Shown here one piece after another: positions 11,522 through 24,800 of a stretch of DNA of 64,000 bases. The notes beneath the pieces were generated by a model, which was not told the origin of the DNA, did not search any database, and was given only the letters and a program-made list of their open reading frames with translations. The position numbers and the translations under genes were made by a program. The stretch's first letter is position 1, and each line of letters begins with the position of its first letter. Source of the DNA: Arion vulgaris (Eukaryota > Mollusca > Gastropoda > Stylommatophora > Arionidae); NCBI GenBank assembly GCA_020796225.1, contig CM036760.1, positions 6,087,001-6,151,000 on the forward strand, read 5' to 3'.

Positions 11522-12060
11522 CTAATGAAATTCAACACAGATGCAACAAAGCAAATCAAATGATAGGGCAAATGACGCCAATTTTAAGATGCAAACACGT
11601 CACCATGAACACAAAAAGAGCAATGTTCAACACAATCTTTCTCCCCACATTATGTTACCAGTGCCAAACCTGGACGCTGACAACAAACGATAGAAGAAAA
11701 CTAGTCACAACAGAGATGAAGTGTCTACGCAGAATGCTGGGTGTAACAAGAAGAGACCGGTTGAGAAATGAAGACATCAGGAAAAAGTGGGTACAACATC
11801 AGTACTAGACCATCAAGAAACAACAAATTAAATGGTTCGGTCACGTAAGCAGATTACCATCAGACAGTGCACCCCAAAGAGCAATGCTGCTCCGATACAA
11901 TGGGTACAAAGCAAAAGGCCGGCCACGCAAAAGATGGACCTCAGAGATAACAGAGGCGACGAAAGAGACTATCTACGAAGCGCATACTAGGGTCCGTTTT
12001 AGAAATCTCTTCCTGACCTGACGCTGTGAGGCATACAGGATTCGAGAAAGAAAGAAGAAA
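10184..12060 (+). mobile_element. 5'-truncated LINE with RT domain (LRNEDIRKK group)
   Basis: Best retrotransposon in the window. ORF 10184-11521 covers most of an RT: TPGPDNIPADLI near residue 143, YRGIALLSHTGKIFCKILEK, MGFRKNKSCTDAIFALRQ, the catalytic FVDQEKAFDRVDR near 270, VGSGVRQGCVLSPLLF, and FLFADDQ near 367 (the second catalytic pair, usually YADD). A frameshift near 11500 puts the rest in another frame: GRITNEIQHRCNKANQMIG, YQCQTWTL, KCLRRMLGVTRRDRLRNEDI, a TAG near 11806, then WFGHVSRLPSDSAPQRAML and GRPRKRWTSEITEATKE. It ends in a (GAAA)n-like tail at 12038-12066. The APE endonuclease is missing. It lies inside the minisatellite it interrupts. Confidence 0.88.
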
Positions 12061-12064
12061 GAAA

Positions 12065-12440
12065 GAATTTCACTAAGTTCTTGTCATGGGCGTTCCAGCT
12101 GAAGGTTCACTAAGATCGCATCAGTAAAGTTTAACATGAAAGTTTACTAAGCCCAAGACATGAAGTCTCCACATGTAGGTTCATTAAGATCATATCATTT
12201 AAGTTCAACTTCACAGATTTTCTAAGCTCTTGTCATAGGCGTTCCATATAACTTTCACTACGACATTATCATGGGCGCTCTACACGGATGTTCACAATAA
12301 ACTTGTCACTGACATTTCACATTGAGGATTACTAAGATCTTCTCATGGGCGTTTCACATTGAAGTAAACTAAGCTCATCTATGGAAGCTCTACACTGAGG
12401 TTCTATAACCGCATATCATGGGAAGCCCTGGAGATTCTCA
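12065..12440. repeat. Degenerate ~36-bp minisatellite, right half
   Basis: Continuation of the array at 9340-10180; units such as TTCACTAAGTTCTTGTCATG follow the LINE tail directly. Confidence 0.8.
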
Positions 12441-12562
12441 AAAAAGCCACTCCATATAATGTCACGAAACGCGTCATTGAAGTGTCTAAATCGTCAGAGT
12501 GTGATATTTTTATACCTTAAAGCACATATCGGTTCAAGAGTAATATAACTTCACTGTATTAT

Positions 12563-12713
12563 GACTAGGTGTGTTCCTTAGTCATGTTCTCTTCTAGACG
12601 CTACTAGCTCTCAGCTTCATTGGATGTTGACTAGGTGTGTTCCTTAGTCATGTTCCCTTCTAGACGCTACTAGCTCTCAGCTTCATTGGATGTTGACTAG
12701 GTGTGTTCCTTAG
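12563..12713. repeat. 66-bp tandem repeat in the presumed receptor 3' UTR
   Basis: Units starting GACTAGGTGTGTTCCTTAGT begin at 12563, 12629 and 12695; the third is partial and runs straight into the stop codon of the proposed tail exon. The first two differ by only a few bases. Confidence 0.85.
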
Positions 12714-12879
12714 TCACTGTAAAAGAAGATGCTCATATAACACTAAAAAGTCGTTTCGCTGAAAGTGACTGTGTCTGTCCATTGCCTCTTGCTCTTCTTG
12801 CTCTTTGTCTCGAATGTTGTTATCAGTGTCGCACAATCGTCCCGTCGTGCTTTGGCGGTGTTGCCGGAGGGAGTCCATT
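12714..12879 (-). CDS. Probable GPCR C-terminal tail exon
   Basis: A good acceptor (TTTATATTTCAG) precedes 12879. Joined in phase to the TM7 exon it reads SRMDSLRQHRQSTTGRLC, then an acidic/Gln-rich stretch DKEQEEQEAMDRH, and ends at TGA (12716-12714): 54 codons, hydrophilic, with one Cys that could be palmitoylated. A second frame (WTPSGNTAKARRDDC to FSETTF, stop TAG) is also open for 44 codons and would fit if an unseen small exon changed the phase. The splice site and length support an exon; the frame is less sure. A 66-bp repeat follows the stop directly. Confidence 0.55.
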
Positions 12880-15800
12880 CTGAAATATAAAATAAAACAT
12901 TGACTATATCATATTCGAAATTCAGTTATCCATTCACATATTTTTCAATCTTAACTCATAGTTACAGGTCTTGAACGTCAATTATGTACTTTCCCTCCAT
13001 ACAGCTAGAATTACAACTGTAAGGGGCTTGACAGTGAACAAACATCTGCATTAGAAAAAACGTTGGGACAGAACATTTCTTAAATTACATTGAGAAGGAA
13101 AGAATCAAGTGGTTCGGCCCCTTTATAAGAATGCAACCAAACTTCAATGTATACCAAGTCTTCTAGAAGAGAAAATTAAGAAAGAAGGCGAGAGATAGAC
13201 TACTAAGATTTTATATAGATGTTATAGCAGAATACTGTGAAAAAGCAAAAATAACTATCATTCAAGCCTATATAGCAGCGCAAGTCTGCAAAAACAGAAA
13301 ACAGAAAACTACGACACTGGGCAACAATCCGGTAACAGTTAACAGTTTTCAGTTATCAGTTATATGTGGACTATCATTATAGCACTCTGGACACGTCCAT
13401 AGGTGCTCCGATCTCTGCCTCAGCAAATCCAGAAGCCCAACACGCCAGTTCGATGATGATTAATCAATCTCTTTGCATATTTAGTATGTCGTTCTTTTCG
13501 GGCTGCACCAATATTGACACCCATCTCTCTCAATCTGGTCAGCGAGTGGGATTCACAACCCTGATTCAAAACTCCTCTGTTCGGAAAGACTCTCTCAATG
13601 CGTGAAGAATGTCATTTCGATCCATGGCAGCTCCTCTGATATTGTAATCAAGCCATCCAGTAACAGTGTGACGAGAAAACATAAGAAAAAGAAGATTAAT
13701 TGATAAATACACACGTTCAGATCTCATCATATATAGGAATGATTTGATAACTTAAGGATTACAATTTGGATTAGCTCATACGGTGCAAATGAACAGAAGA
13801 ACAATAATTTTTTTAAATCATGCATTTACTTTAACAAAGTCAATATTTTATATCATCTCAGATGTTGTCGCTCTTCCGTGCCTTTTGGTCATCTCTTCCA
13901 AATTTTCTTTCTCTGTCTTCCTTTGTCTCGTCACCCCTTGATTTTACCGGTTGTCACAATGTGTTCTAAGCATTCCCTTCTCATTGCATGTCCGACACAA
14001 TATTCTTCTACTATGCCGTAGTTTTATGGCCTGAAAAGAACAATACTAGAGGGCAGGGTCCCAGGACGCAGAGGCAGAGGCAGACCAAAAAGAAGATGGC
14101 TATACTATACTAAAGAAACCATGAATATGACCATCGACGAAGTGGGTGAACTGGCTAGAGACAGAGTGAATTTCAGATGTACTGCAAAGAGAGCAACGTC
14201 CTATAAAGGATACGCACCTTGATGATGATGATAATATAGTTTATTATTACTAATTCCAATCAGCTTCTCAATAGAAATAAATAAATCACAAATAATCGAT
14301 AATTAGGAAGACTGCAGTAAAACTATGTAGCAATGGCGAAACACGTAAAAACAAAGTACTTTAGTTTACAAAATACAAAAACAATACACAGCAACGTTTC
14401 GACCAAAAGGCCTTTATCAAGAAAAGGATAAAACAGAAGTGAAGAAATTCACTTCTTAACGCACGCAATATATAGAATCCAACAATCAAATCCTAACAGC
14501 CTTAAAATGAAAATATGTGACTAAAAACGAATTATGCACACAAAAAAACGCAAAAAAAACCTAAACAGTTAATTGCATATCCTTTATAGGACTTTGCGAA
14601 TCAACCCCAGCTTTTTAACGCTGTTTGTGATTTTTCTAGTCATTATTACGTTCAGTAGTTTACCATTGCTTTCTAAACGGGTGGTGCCATCGTCCTTTGT
14701 AAAAATTCACGCGAAACAATTTGCAACCAAACTATCCGCAGCGTTATTCGAACTCAGTTTGGTTGCAAATTGTTTCTCGTGATTTAAAAAAACTCATCAT
14801 CATCAAGGTGCGTATCCTTTATAGGACGTTGCTCTCTTTGCAGCACAACTGAAATTCACTCTGTCTCTTGCCAGTTCACCCACTTCGCCAATGGTCATGT
14901 TCATGGTTTCTTTAATATCTTGTAGCCATCTTCTTCCTGGTCTGCCTCTGCCTCTGCGTCCTGGGACCCTGCCTTCTAGTATTGTTCTCTCCAGGCCATC
15001 GTGACGCTTGATGTGACCAAAGTATGTAATGTTTCTGTATAGTATGTTGTTTATCAGCCAATTGTCTTTAACATTTAGTTCTTTCAGGACATCAGTGTTC
15101 TTTCTTTTTCTGTCCATGGTATTCGTAGGATCTTTCTGTAGCATTTAGTTTCGAAGGACTGGATTTTCGTTCTTAATTTCTGTGTAATAGTCCATGATTC
15201 ACAACCATAAGTAGCAAATGGGAAAATGCATGCTCTCAATATTTTTAATTTTAGTATTTTGCAGGTGCTTTGCCACATGTTCTTCATTGTGTTTAACTTC
15301 TTGATTGCTATTGCTAATCTTCTTGAGATCTCTTTGGAGCAGTCACAAAAATCTTACGTAATATACTTTCTGTCATCCTACGTGACATACTTTCTGTCAT
15401 CGACATTCTAATCGCTCACAACCATTCTAGTTTACTTTCTAGACATCCTACATGGCAAACTTCTTGTAACTGACCAAATGAACCCACTCTTCATTGTATT
15501 TCTATGTTTATAACTTCCCTACCTGATAGGCTGTCTATAGCTGATCAAATCATTCCATTCTTCCAAGCGTCGGTGTCGACGACGTCTCTCACAACATAAC
15601 CACAACAGGGCACGTCGGAATTTTCTGTAATAGACAACATGATTCAGCTAAGGGAAGACCAAGAAAAGATGGACAGACAATATCAAGACCACACTACATA
15701 AACACGGATACAATACAACAAGGGCGACTCATCTAGCCCTAGAACGCAAATTAAAGCTCCCATCCCTACGCTTAACGGTAAGAGTGGACGGCCAACTACA

Positions 15801-18800
15801 TCTTCCACCTGGGAATAGACAATAGACAACAAGTTCAACCGTGTAGTTGCATTGTGTGTGTATATGGTTTTGTTCGGATACGGAATGCAATATTGGAGGG
15901 GCTTGAGTAAAAGTAATGGTCGTGCTTCCCAAGCAGATAAAGAAACCAACTAAAATGTTATTAAGCGTAAGTAATACTCTACGAATTATGTAGGCTGCAA
16001 TGTTGCTGCCCGGAAAAATAAATGAATTAAAAACGTGTAAAATAATATTTTAAAACTAATTGTCATCGTCTTCATAACTGCATAGGGACTTTCGCCGGTG
16101 CTACGCCGTTCATGCACTCACATTGATATCTTCCTGCTTAAGAAATAGATCAAAGTATATATGGTTGTTTACTAAAGTGCAATGATGATGGATTAATCCG
16201 TCAATTTAAATCAAACGATCAGTTTGGGGTCTCTGTGTCGGGGAGCAAAGGTGCTTGTCTCTCATTGCAAAAGTTTTTGTTTCGTTTCCTTCTCAAACGA
16301 TTAGGATATTTTTCCAGAGATTCTTGACCTCTGTTTAGGTAAGATCGAGTTCCTAGTCTTATCGAAGACAGACGATAAAACGTAGGTCTTGTATTAAATT
16401 TGAGCACATAAAAAACTTTTGCTAGCTGAAAATTTATAAAAGTAGGCTGAAAGCTTGCTGCCCGAGCAAAATTCATTAAATAATATTAAAATTGAACTTC
16501 CTACACAATTTCCCATTTTTTTCAATTTACACCAAGTACTCTTGCCGGTGCTACTGATTCCGCGCATCGACGCTGAGATTTTATTGTTTAGGAATGTGAT
16601 CGGTGTATACTTGTTTGTTCACTGAAATGAAGCGAAGATGTTTCTATTGTTTTAAATTTATTTTTCGATCCAGAAGCACTTGAGCTTTCAGATCTTCGAC
16701 TCGGTCCCATGGATATTGTAACCCTTCGGTTTGGTGCTACGAAACCGTAAATCTGGAGAACCTGTGGCCCATGGAATTGAACCGCACTAACAGGGGGCTT
16801 GACCTCCGTCGTCCAACGCGCTACGAACACGTTGGGCAGGCAGGCGATGAAGATAGTTCTATCAATAACTATGTTAATTAAAAAGAGAATTTTCCGCACA
16901 CGAAGTGTGTAACAGATGCATAAAATAAAGAAACTCAAACTACAAATAACCTTTCAATAGACAGTACCTATATTCTTCTTCTTCGAGTGCTCCATATCGA
17001 CCACTTGTTAATCACACTTTGTCAATTATATGTGGTCTGAGCCTAAGAGCGATTATACGTTGTGCCACTTATCGACCTACAAATAGGTCAGCGCATCTGC
17101 TTTCTCCAACGCTTTTTATTTACTATGGTAGCTTCCTTACGTCCCTACCTCAGTTGCCTCTTACGACATGCCTGGTAGGTCGCAGTGTTACTATTCTTTG
17201 CTTCCCTTGCGAGCCCTGACAACACACGTGTCTATATTCAAAAACCAACTTCCTGGTGAATTTAAGTTATTTGAGATCTGAGTAAACAGAGCAACAGAAT
17301 GATTAACACCATTAAACTGAAAGGACATCACTCAAATGTGTCTGCTACACAGACAAGACATGGAACAAAAATAGTTTATCGAGACAGCGCAATTTCCCTA
17401 TCAGGAAGAATCCTATTGATGATATAGGACGCATTATACAGTTCAGTGTAGATCCTAGGGCATGAACCCGATTACTAGCATGAGAACTATTGAACCTGAA
17501 AATTCTATGAGCCACCACAAGCAAATGATTGAATTCATAGAGCCATGATAGAATGACTGACAGAAGCTCAGCCAAGAAGAAACATCTGAAGAAATGTTGT
17601 CACTGATTTCAGGAGGAATCAATCGGACCACAATGATTATCAGCAGAATTGAAAGTGCAGACGACAGAGATATGTTCTTGAAATCGAATCAGTGGTTCTA
17701 AACTTGTTTTTTTTCTCCAAAATAATTGAGTACTATCTTTTTGCAGCAGGGAAAAACTGGTGTGCTGAGGGTACAGGACAACGGTACTTAAGGGATTACT
17801 ATGCCCGTCTGCCCAGCGTGTTCGTAGCGCGTTGGACTACGGGTGACTATCCCTCTGTGTGTGCGGGTTCAATTCCGCGGATGACAGAAAAAGCCACAGG
17901 TTCCCCAGATTTACGGTGTTCGTGGCACTGAACCGAAGGGTTACGATGTCCATGGCACCGAGCCGAAGATCTGAAAAGCTCAAGTGCTTCTGGATCGGGA
18001 AAAAAACCACCAAAAAACCAAAAACAAAAGGGATTACTAGCCATCTTTTTTTTTTTTTTTACAGATCCAGAAGCACTTGAGCTGAAAGCTCTTCTACGCG
18101 GTGCCATGGACATCGTAACCCTTCGGTTCGGTGCCACGAACACCGTAAATCTGGAGAACCTGTAGCTTTTCTGCCAGTTCGCTGAATTGAACCCGCACTC
18201 ACAGAGGACTTGTCACTCGCAGTCCATGGATCCGACGCGCTACGATCACGCTGGGAAGGCGGGCAGTCATCTCTTACTAGATCGTCTGTGTGTTGTCGGG
18301 GCTCTCGAGAGGAGCACAGAATAGTACCACTGCGGCCTACAAGGCATGTCGTAAAAGGCGATTGAGTTAGGGGTCTAGGGAAGCTATCCTAGTAAAAAAA
18401 GATCGTCGCAGAAATAGGATGCGCTGGCCTACTTGTAGGCGAATAACTGGCAAAACGTACAATCGCTCTTAGGTTCAGATCACATACAAATCACCCATAG
18501 TGGTTAACAAGGGGTCGATAAGGAGCGTTCGAAGAAGAAGAAGAAGCAGAGGAGGCTTTAGTATTCCCAATTATATTTGTATATGTCCAGTCGGGTATTA
18601 GTTGTTCTAGAACTAGGTTTGCTTCTGCGCATAGTATACTGATTTCTCTATCCACTTTTCTGTCTGAATTTAAAGTTTCTTTTATGTTTTAGAACTTACT
18701 AGTTTGTGATGTTTCTGATGTTTGTGATGTTTGTGATGTGTTTGGTGTGTGTGAGGATTTAAAAAAAGGATGTTTGTGATATTTGTGATGTGTGTGATGA

Positions 18801-21800
18801 TTGTGATGTTTGTGATGTCGGTGATGTGTGTGATGTTTGTGATGGTTGTGATGTTTGTGATGTATTTGTTGTATGTGATGTTTGTGATGCCTGTGATGTC
18901 TGTGCTCTTTGTGATGGTTGTGATGTTTGTGATGTTTGTGATGTATTTGATGTTTGTGATGCCTGTGATGTCTGTGCTGTTTGTGATGTTTGTGATGGTG
19001 AATACTGCGCTGAAGGTCACAAAAAGTATAGAAGCTTGAAGAGTCCATGCAGAAACCGCAGGGCATGACGTGAATTAACTACCAGTGCTAAATAACCAAT
19101 ATTTAATAATAATAATAATAATTCCTCTCTACCGTTATACGTTACATAGGGCCTGCAAGTAATTTGTCCATACCGCTCTATATGAAACATGAAAATCGTG
19201 GCATATCCTTCACAGAACGTCGTCATCAACAAAGCTAAACGTATAGTTGATTTTCTAGGCACCACGGATACTTTCAGTAGTTTCCCATTGCTTTTTGAGC
19301 GTGATGTCTGTTTTTATCTTTCGTCATAATCCACGGAAATAAATTTGCTTTTTTTTTTTTTGATCCAGAAGCACTTGAGCTGAAAGCTCTTCGGCTCAGT
19401 GTCATAGACATCGTAACCCTTCGGCTCGGTGTCACGAACACCGTAAATCTGGGGAACCTGTAGCTTTTCTGCCAGTCCGCGGAGTTGAACCCGCACTTAC
19501 AGAGGACTAGTCACCCGTAGTCCCAACGCGCTACGAACACGCTGGGCAGACGAGCCATTTTGACAAACAGATTTTGACAGACAAATTTGCTTCCAAATTG
19601 CCCACCACGGTGTTTAAGCCAGGTACTTCTGGTTTGTGATTGAACTAATGCGATGTACGAAAATCAACAAATCTGAGGTGGTCAGACTGGATCAGATCAG
19701 ATCTGGAGAAAATCGTTAGGGTGGCTGCGGTAATACTGAGCAAATAGGCGATAGGGCAAAGACTGGTTAATACAGTATTACATAAGAAAGGAAAAATGAA
19801 TTATAAGATATGAAAAAAAATCACATTCAACGTTTCGGTGATTGAACTAACCACTGCTAAGCCACAGACACCCATAAATAACCAATAAATTTTACAAATG
19901 AATCTATCCATTCACCTGTTTGTCCACTTGACCAAGCAGCCAGTACTTACCTTGAAACGAAGTTATACATAAATGGGTTGATAGCATGATTAGAATACCA
20001 CAATATTCTTGTCATATAGATCATAGTGAGATAGCTAATGAAGTCTATTCCTTCTGCGTCATGAGGTGGTGAAAACATACTCCACAACGCAATAGTTCTG
20101 TGGAGATTACAGACGATTTAGATTACTGTAAACATTTGGAATTAGAACATGAAATAATAATATCAAATGAAAAGTACTTTGTGATTAGATAACCGCTCGT
20201 ACTTTGTGGGATTAGATAACCGCTCGGTACTTTGTGGGATTAGATAACCGCTCGGTACTTTGTGGGATTAGATAACCGCTCGGTACTTTGTGGGATTAGA
20301 TAACGCTCGGTACTTTGTGGATTAGATAACCGCTCGTACTTTGTGGGATTAGATAACCGCTCGGTACTTTGTGGGATTAGATAACCGCTCGGTACTTTGT
20401 GGATTAGATAACCGCTCGGTACTTTGTGGGATTAGATAACCGCTCGGTACTTTGTGGGATTAGATAACCGCTCGGTACTTTGTTGTAACGTCGGCGATTA
20501 GATAACCGCTCGGTACTTGTGGATTAGATAACCGCTCGGTACTTTGTGGATTAGATAACCGCTCGGTACTTTGTGGGATTAGATAACCGCTCGGTACTTT
20601 GTGGGATTAGATAACCGCTCGGTACTTTGTGGGATTAGATAACCGCTCGGTACTTTGTGGGATTAGATAACCGCTCGGTACTTTGTGGGATTAGATAACC
20701 GCTCGGTACTTTGTGGGATTAGATAACCGCTCGGTACTTTGTGGGATTAGATAACCGCTCGGTACTTTGTGGATTAGATAACCGCTCGGTACTTTGTGGG
20801 ATTAGATAACCGCTCGGTACTTTGTGGATTAGATAACCGCTCGGTACTTTGTGGGATTAGATAACCGCTCGGTACTTTGTGGATTAGATAACCGCTCGGT
20901 ACTTTGTGGGATTAGATAACCGCTCGGTACTTTGTGGGATTAGATAACCGCTCGGTACTTTGTGGGATTAGATAACCGCTCGGTACTTGTGGGATTAGAT
21001 AACCGCTCGGTACTTTGTGGGATTAGATAACCGCTCGGTACTTTGTGGGATTAGATAACCGCTCGGTACTTTGTGGGATTAGATAACCGCTCGGTACTTT
21101 GTGGGATTAGATAACCGCTCGGTACTTTGTGGGATTAGATAACCGCTCGGTACTTTGTGGGATTAGATAACCGCTCGGTACTTTGTGGGATTAGATAACC
21201 GCTCGGTACTTTGTGGGATTAGATAACCGCTCGGTACTTTGTGGATTAGATAACCGCTCGGTACTTTGTGGGATTAGATAACCGCTCGGTACTTTGTGGG
21301 ATTAGATAACCGCTCGGTACTTTGTGGGATTAGATAACCGCTCGGTACTTGTGGATTAGATAACCGCTCGTACTTTGTGGATTAGATAACCGCTCGGTAC
21401 TTTGTGGGATTAGATAACCGCTCGGTACTTTGTGGGATTAGATAACCGCTCGGTACTTTGTGGGATTAGATAACCGCTCGGTACTTTGTGGATTAGATAA
21501 CCGCTCGGTACTTTGTGGGATTAGATAACCGCTCGGTACTTTGTGGGATTAGATAACCGCTCGGTACTTTGTGGGATTAGATAACCGCTCGGTACTTTGT
21601 GGGATTAGATAACCGCTCGGTACTTTGTGGGATTAGATAACCGCTCGGTACTTTGTGGATTAGATAACCGCTCGGTACTTTGTGGGATTAGATAACCGCT
21701 CGGTACTTTGTGGGATTAGATAACCGCTCGGTACTTTGTGGGATTAGATAACCGCTCGGTACTTTGTGGGATTAGATAACCGCTCGGTACTTTGTGGGAT

Positions 21801-24800
21801 TAGATAACCGCTCGGTACTTTGTGGGGTTAGATAACCGCTCGGTACTTTGTGGATTAGATAACCGCTCGGTGACTTGTGGGATTAGATAACCGCTCGGTA
21901 CTTTGTGGATTAGATAACCGCTCGGTACTTTGTGGGATTAGATAACCGCTCGGTACTTTGTGGGATTAGATAACCGCTTTTGATTAGATAACGCTCTTTG
22001 TGGGATTAGATAACCGCTCGGTACTTTGTGGGATTAGATAACCGCTCGGTACTTTGTGGATTAGATAACCGCTCGGTACTTTGTGGGATTAGATAACCGC
22101 TCGGTACTTTGTGGGATTAGATAACCGCTCGGTACTTTGTGGATTAGATAACCGCTCGGTACTTTGTGGGATTAGATAACCGCTCTGAGTACTTTGTGGG
22201 ATTAGATAACCGCTCGGTACTTGTGGATTGATAACCGCTCGGTACTGGATTAGATAACCGCGTACTTTTGGATTGATAACCGCTCGGTACTTTGTGGATT
22301 AGATAACCGCTCGGTACTTTGTGGGATTAGATAACCGCTCGGTACTTTGTGGGATTAGATAACCGCTCGGTACTTTGTGGGATTAGATAACCGCTCGGTA
22401 CTTTGTGGGATTAGATAACCGCTCGGTACTTTGTGGGATTAGATAACGCCGCTCGAGTAAATCGGTCTGTGGGATTAGATAACCGCTCGGTACTTTGTGG
22501 GATTAGATAACCGCTCGGTACTTTGTGGGATTAGATAACCGCTCGGTACTTTGTGGGATTAGATAACCGCTCGGTACTTTGTGGGATTAGATAACCGCTC
22601 GGTACTTTGTGGGATTAGATAACCGCTCGGTACTTTGTGGGATTAGATAACCGCTCGGTACTTTGTGGGATTAGATAACCGCTCGGTACTTTGTGGGATT
22701 AGATAACCGCTCGGTACTTTGTGGGATTAGATAACCGCTCGGTACTTTGTGGGATTAGATAACCGCTCGGTACTTTGTGGGATTAGATAACCGCTCGGTA
22801 CTTTGTGGGATTAGATAACCGCTCGGTACTTGTGGATTAGATAACCGCTCGGTACTTGTGGGATTAGATAACCGCTCGGTACTTTGTGGGATTAGATAAC
22901 CGCTCGGTACTTTGTGGGATTAGATAACCGCTCGGTACTTTGTGGGATTAGATAACCGCTCGGTACTTTGTGGGATTAGATAACCGCTCGGTACTTTGTG
23001 GGATTAGATAACCGCTCGGTACTTTGTGGGATTAGATAACCGCTCGGTACTTTGTGGGATTAGATAACCGCTCGGTACTTTGTGGGATTAGATAACCGCT
23101 CGGTACTTTGTGGGATTAGATAACCGCTCGGTACTTTGTGGGATTAGATAACCGCTCGGTACTTTGTGGGATTAGATAACCGCTCGGTACTTTGTGGGAT
23201 TAGATAACCGCTCGGTACTTTGTGGGGTTAGATAACCGCTCGGTACTTTGTGGGATTAGATAACCGCTCGGTACTTTGTGGGATTAGATAACCGCTCGGT
23301 ACTTTGTGGGATTAGATAACCGCTCGGTACTTTGTGGGATTAGATAACCGCTCGGTACTTTGTGGGATTAGATAACCGCTCGGTACTTTGTGGGATTAGA
23401 TAACCGCTCGGTACTTTGTGTGATTAGATAACCGCTCGGTACTTTGTGGGATTAGATAACCGCTCGGTACTTTGTGGGATTAGATAACCGCTCGGTACTT
23501 TGTGGGATTAGATAACCGCTCGGTACTTTGTGGATTAGATAACCGCTCGGTACTTTGTGGGATTAGATAACCGCTCGGTACTTTGTGGGATTAGATAACC
23601 GCTCGGTACTTTGTGGGATTAGATAACCGCTCGGTACTTTGTGGGATTAGATAACCGCTCGGTACTTTGTTGTGGGAGTTAGATAACCGCTCGGTACTTT
23701 GTGGGATTAGATAACCGCTCGGTACTTTGTGGGATTAGATAACCGCTCGGTACTTTGTGGGATTAGATAACCGCTCGGTACTTTGTGGATTAGATAACCG
23801 CTCGTACTTGGGGATTAGATAACCGCTCGGTACTTTGTGGGATTAGATAACCGCTCGGTACTTTGTGGGATTAGATAACCGCTCGGTACTTTGTGGGATT
23901 AGATAACCGCTCGGTACTTTGTGGGATTAGATAACCGCTCGGTACTTTGTGGGATTAGATAACCGCTCGGTACTTTGTGGGATTAGATAACCGCTCGGTA
24001 CTTTGTGGGATTAGATAACCGCTCGGTACTTTGTGGGATTAGATAACCGCTCGGTACTTTTGGATTGATAACCGCTCGTACTTGGGATTAGATAACTGCT
24101 CGGTACTTTGTGGGATTAGATAACCGCTCGGTACTTTGTGGGATTAGATAACCGCTCGGTACTTTGTGGGATTAGATAACGCCGGTACTTTTGGTTGATA
24201 CCGGTACTTTGTGGGATTAGATAACCGCTCGGTACTTTGTGGGATTAGATAACCGCTCGGTACTTTGTGGGATTAGATAACCGCTCGGTACTTTGTGGGA
24301 TTAGATAACCGCTCGGTACTTTGTGGATTAGATAACCGCTCGGTACTTTGTGGATTAGATAACCGCTCGGTACTTTAGGATTAGAACCGCTCGGTACTTT
24401 GTGGGATTAGATAACCGCTCGGTACTTTGTGGGATTAGATAACCGCTCGGTACTTTGTGGGATTAGATAACCGCTCGGTACTTTGTGGGATTAGATAACC
24501 GCTCGGTACTTTGTGGATTAGATAACCGCTCGGTACTTTGTGGGATTAGATAACCGCTCGGTACTTTGTGGGATTAGATAACCGCTCGGTACTTTGTGGG
24601 ATTAGATAACCGCTCGGTACTTTTTGGGATTAGATAACCGCTCGGTACTTTGTGGGATTAGATAACCGCTCGGTACTTTGTGGGATTAGATAACCGCTCG
24701 GTACTTTGTGGGATTAGATAACCGCTCGGTACTTTGTGGGATTAGATAACCGCTCGGTACTTTGTGGGATTAGATAACCGCTCGGTACTTTGTGGATTAG

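Noticed and set aside
18689..19068. His-rich or Cys/Asp-rich small proteins
   Set aside because: All frames come from the 9-bp TTTGTGATG repeat, which has no stop in several frames.
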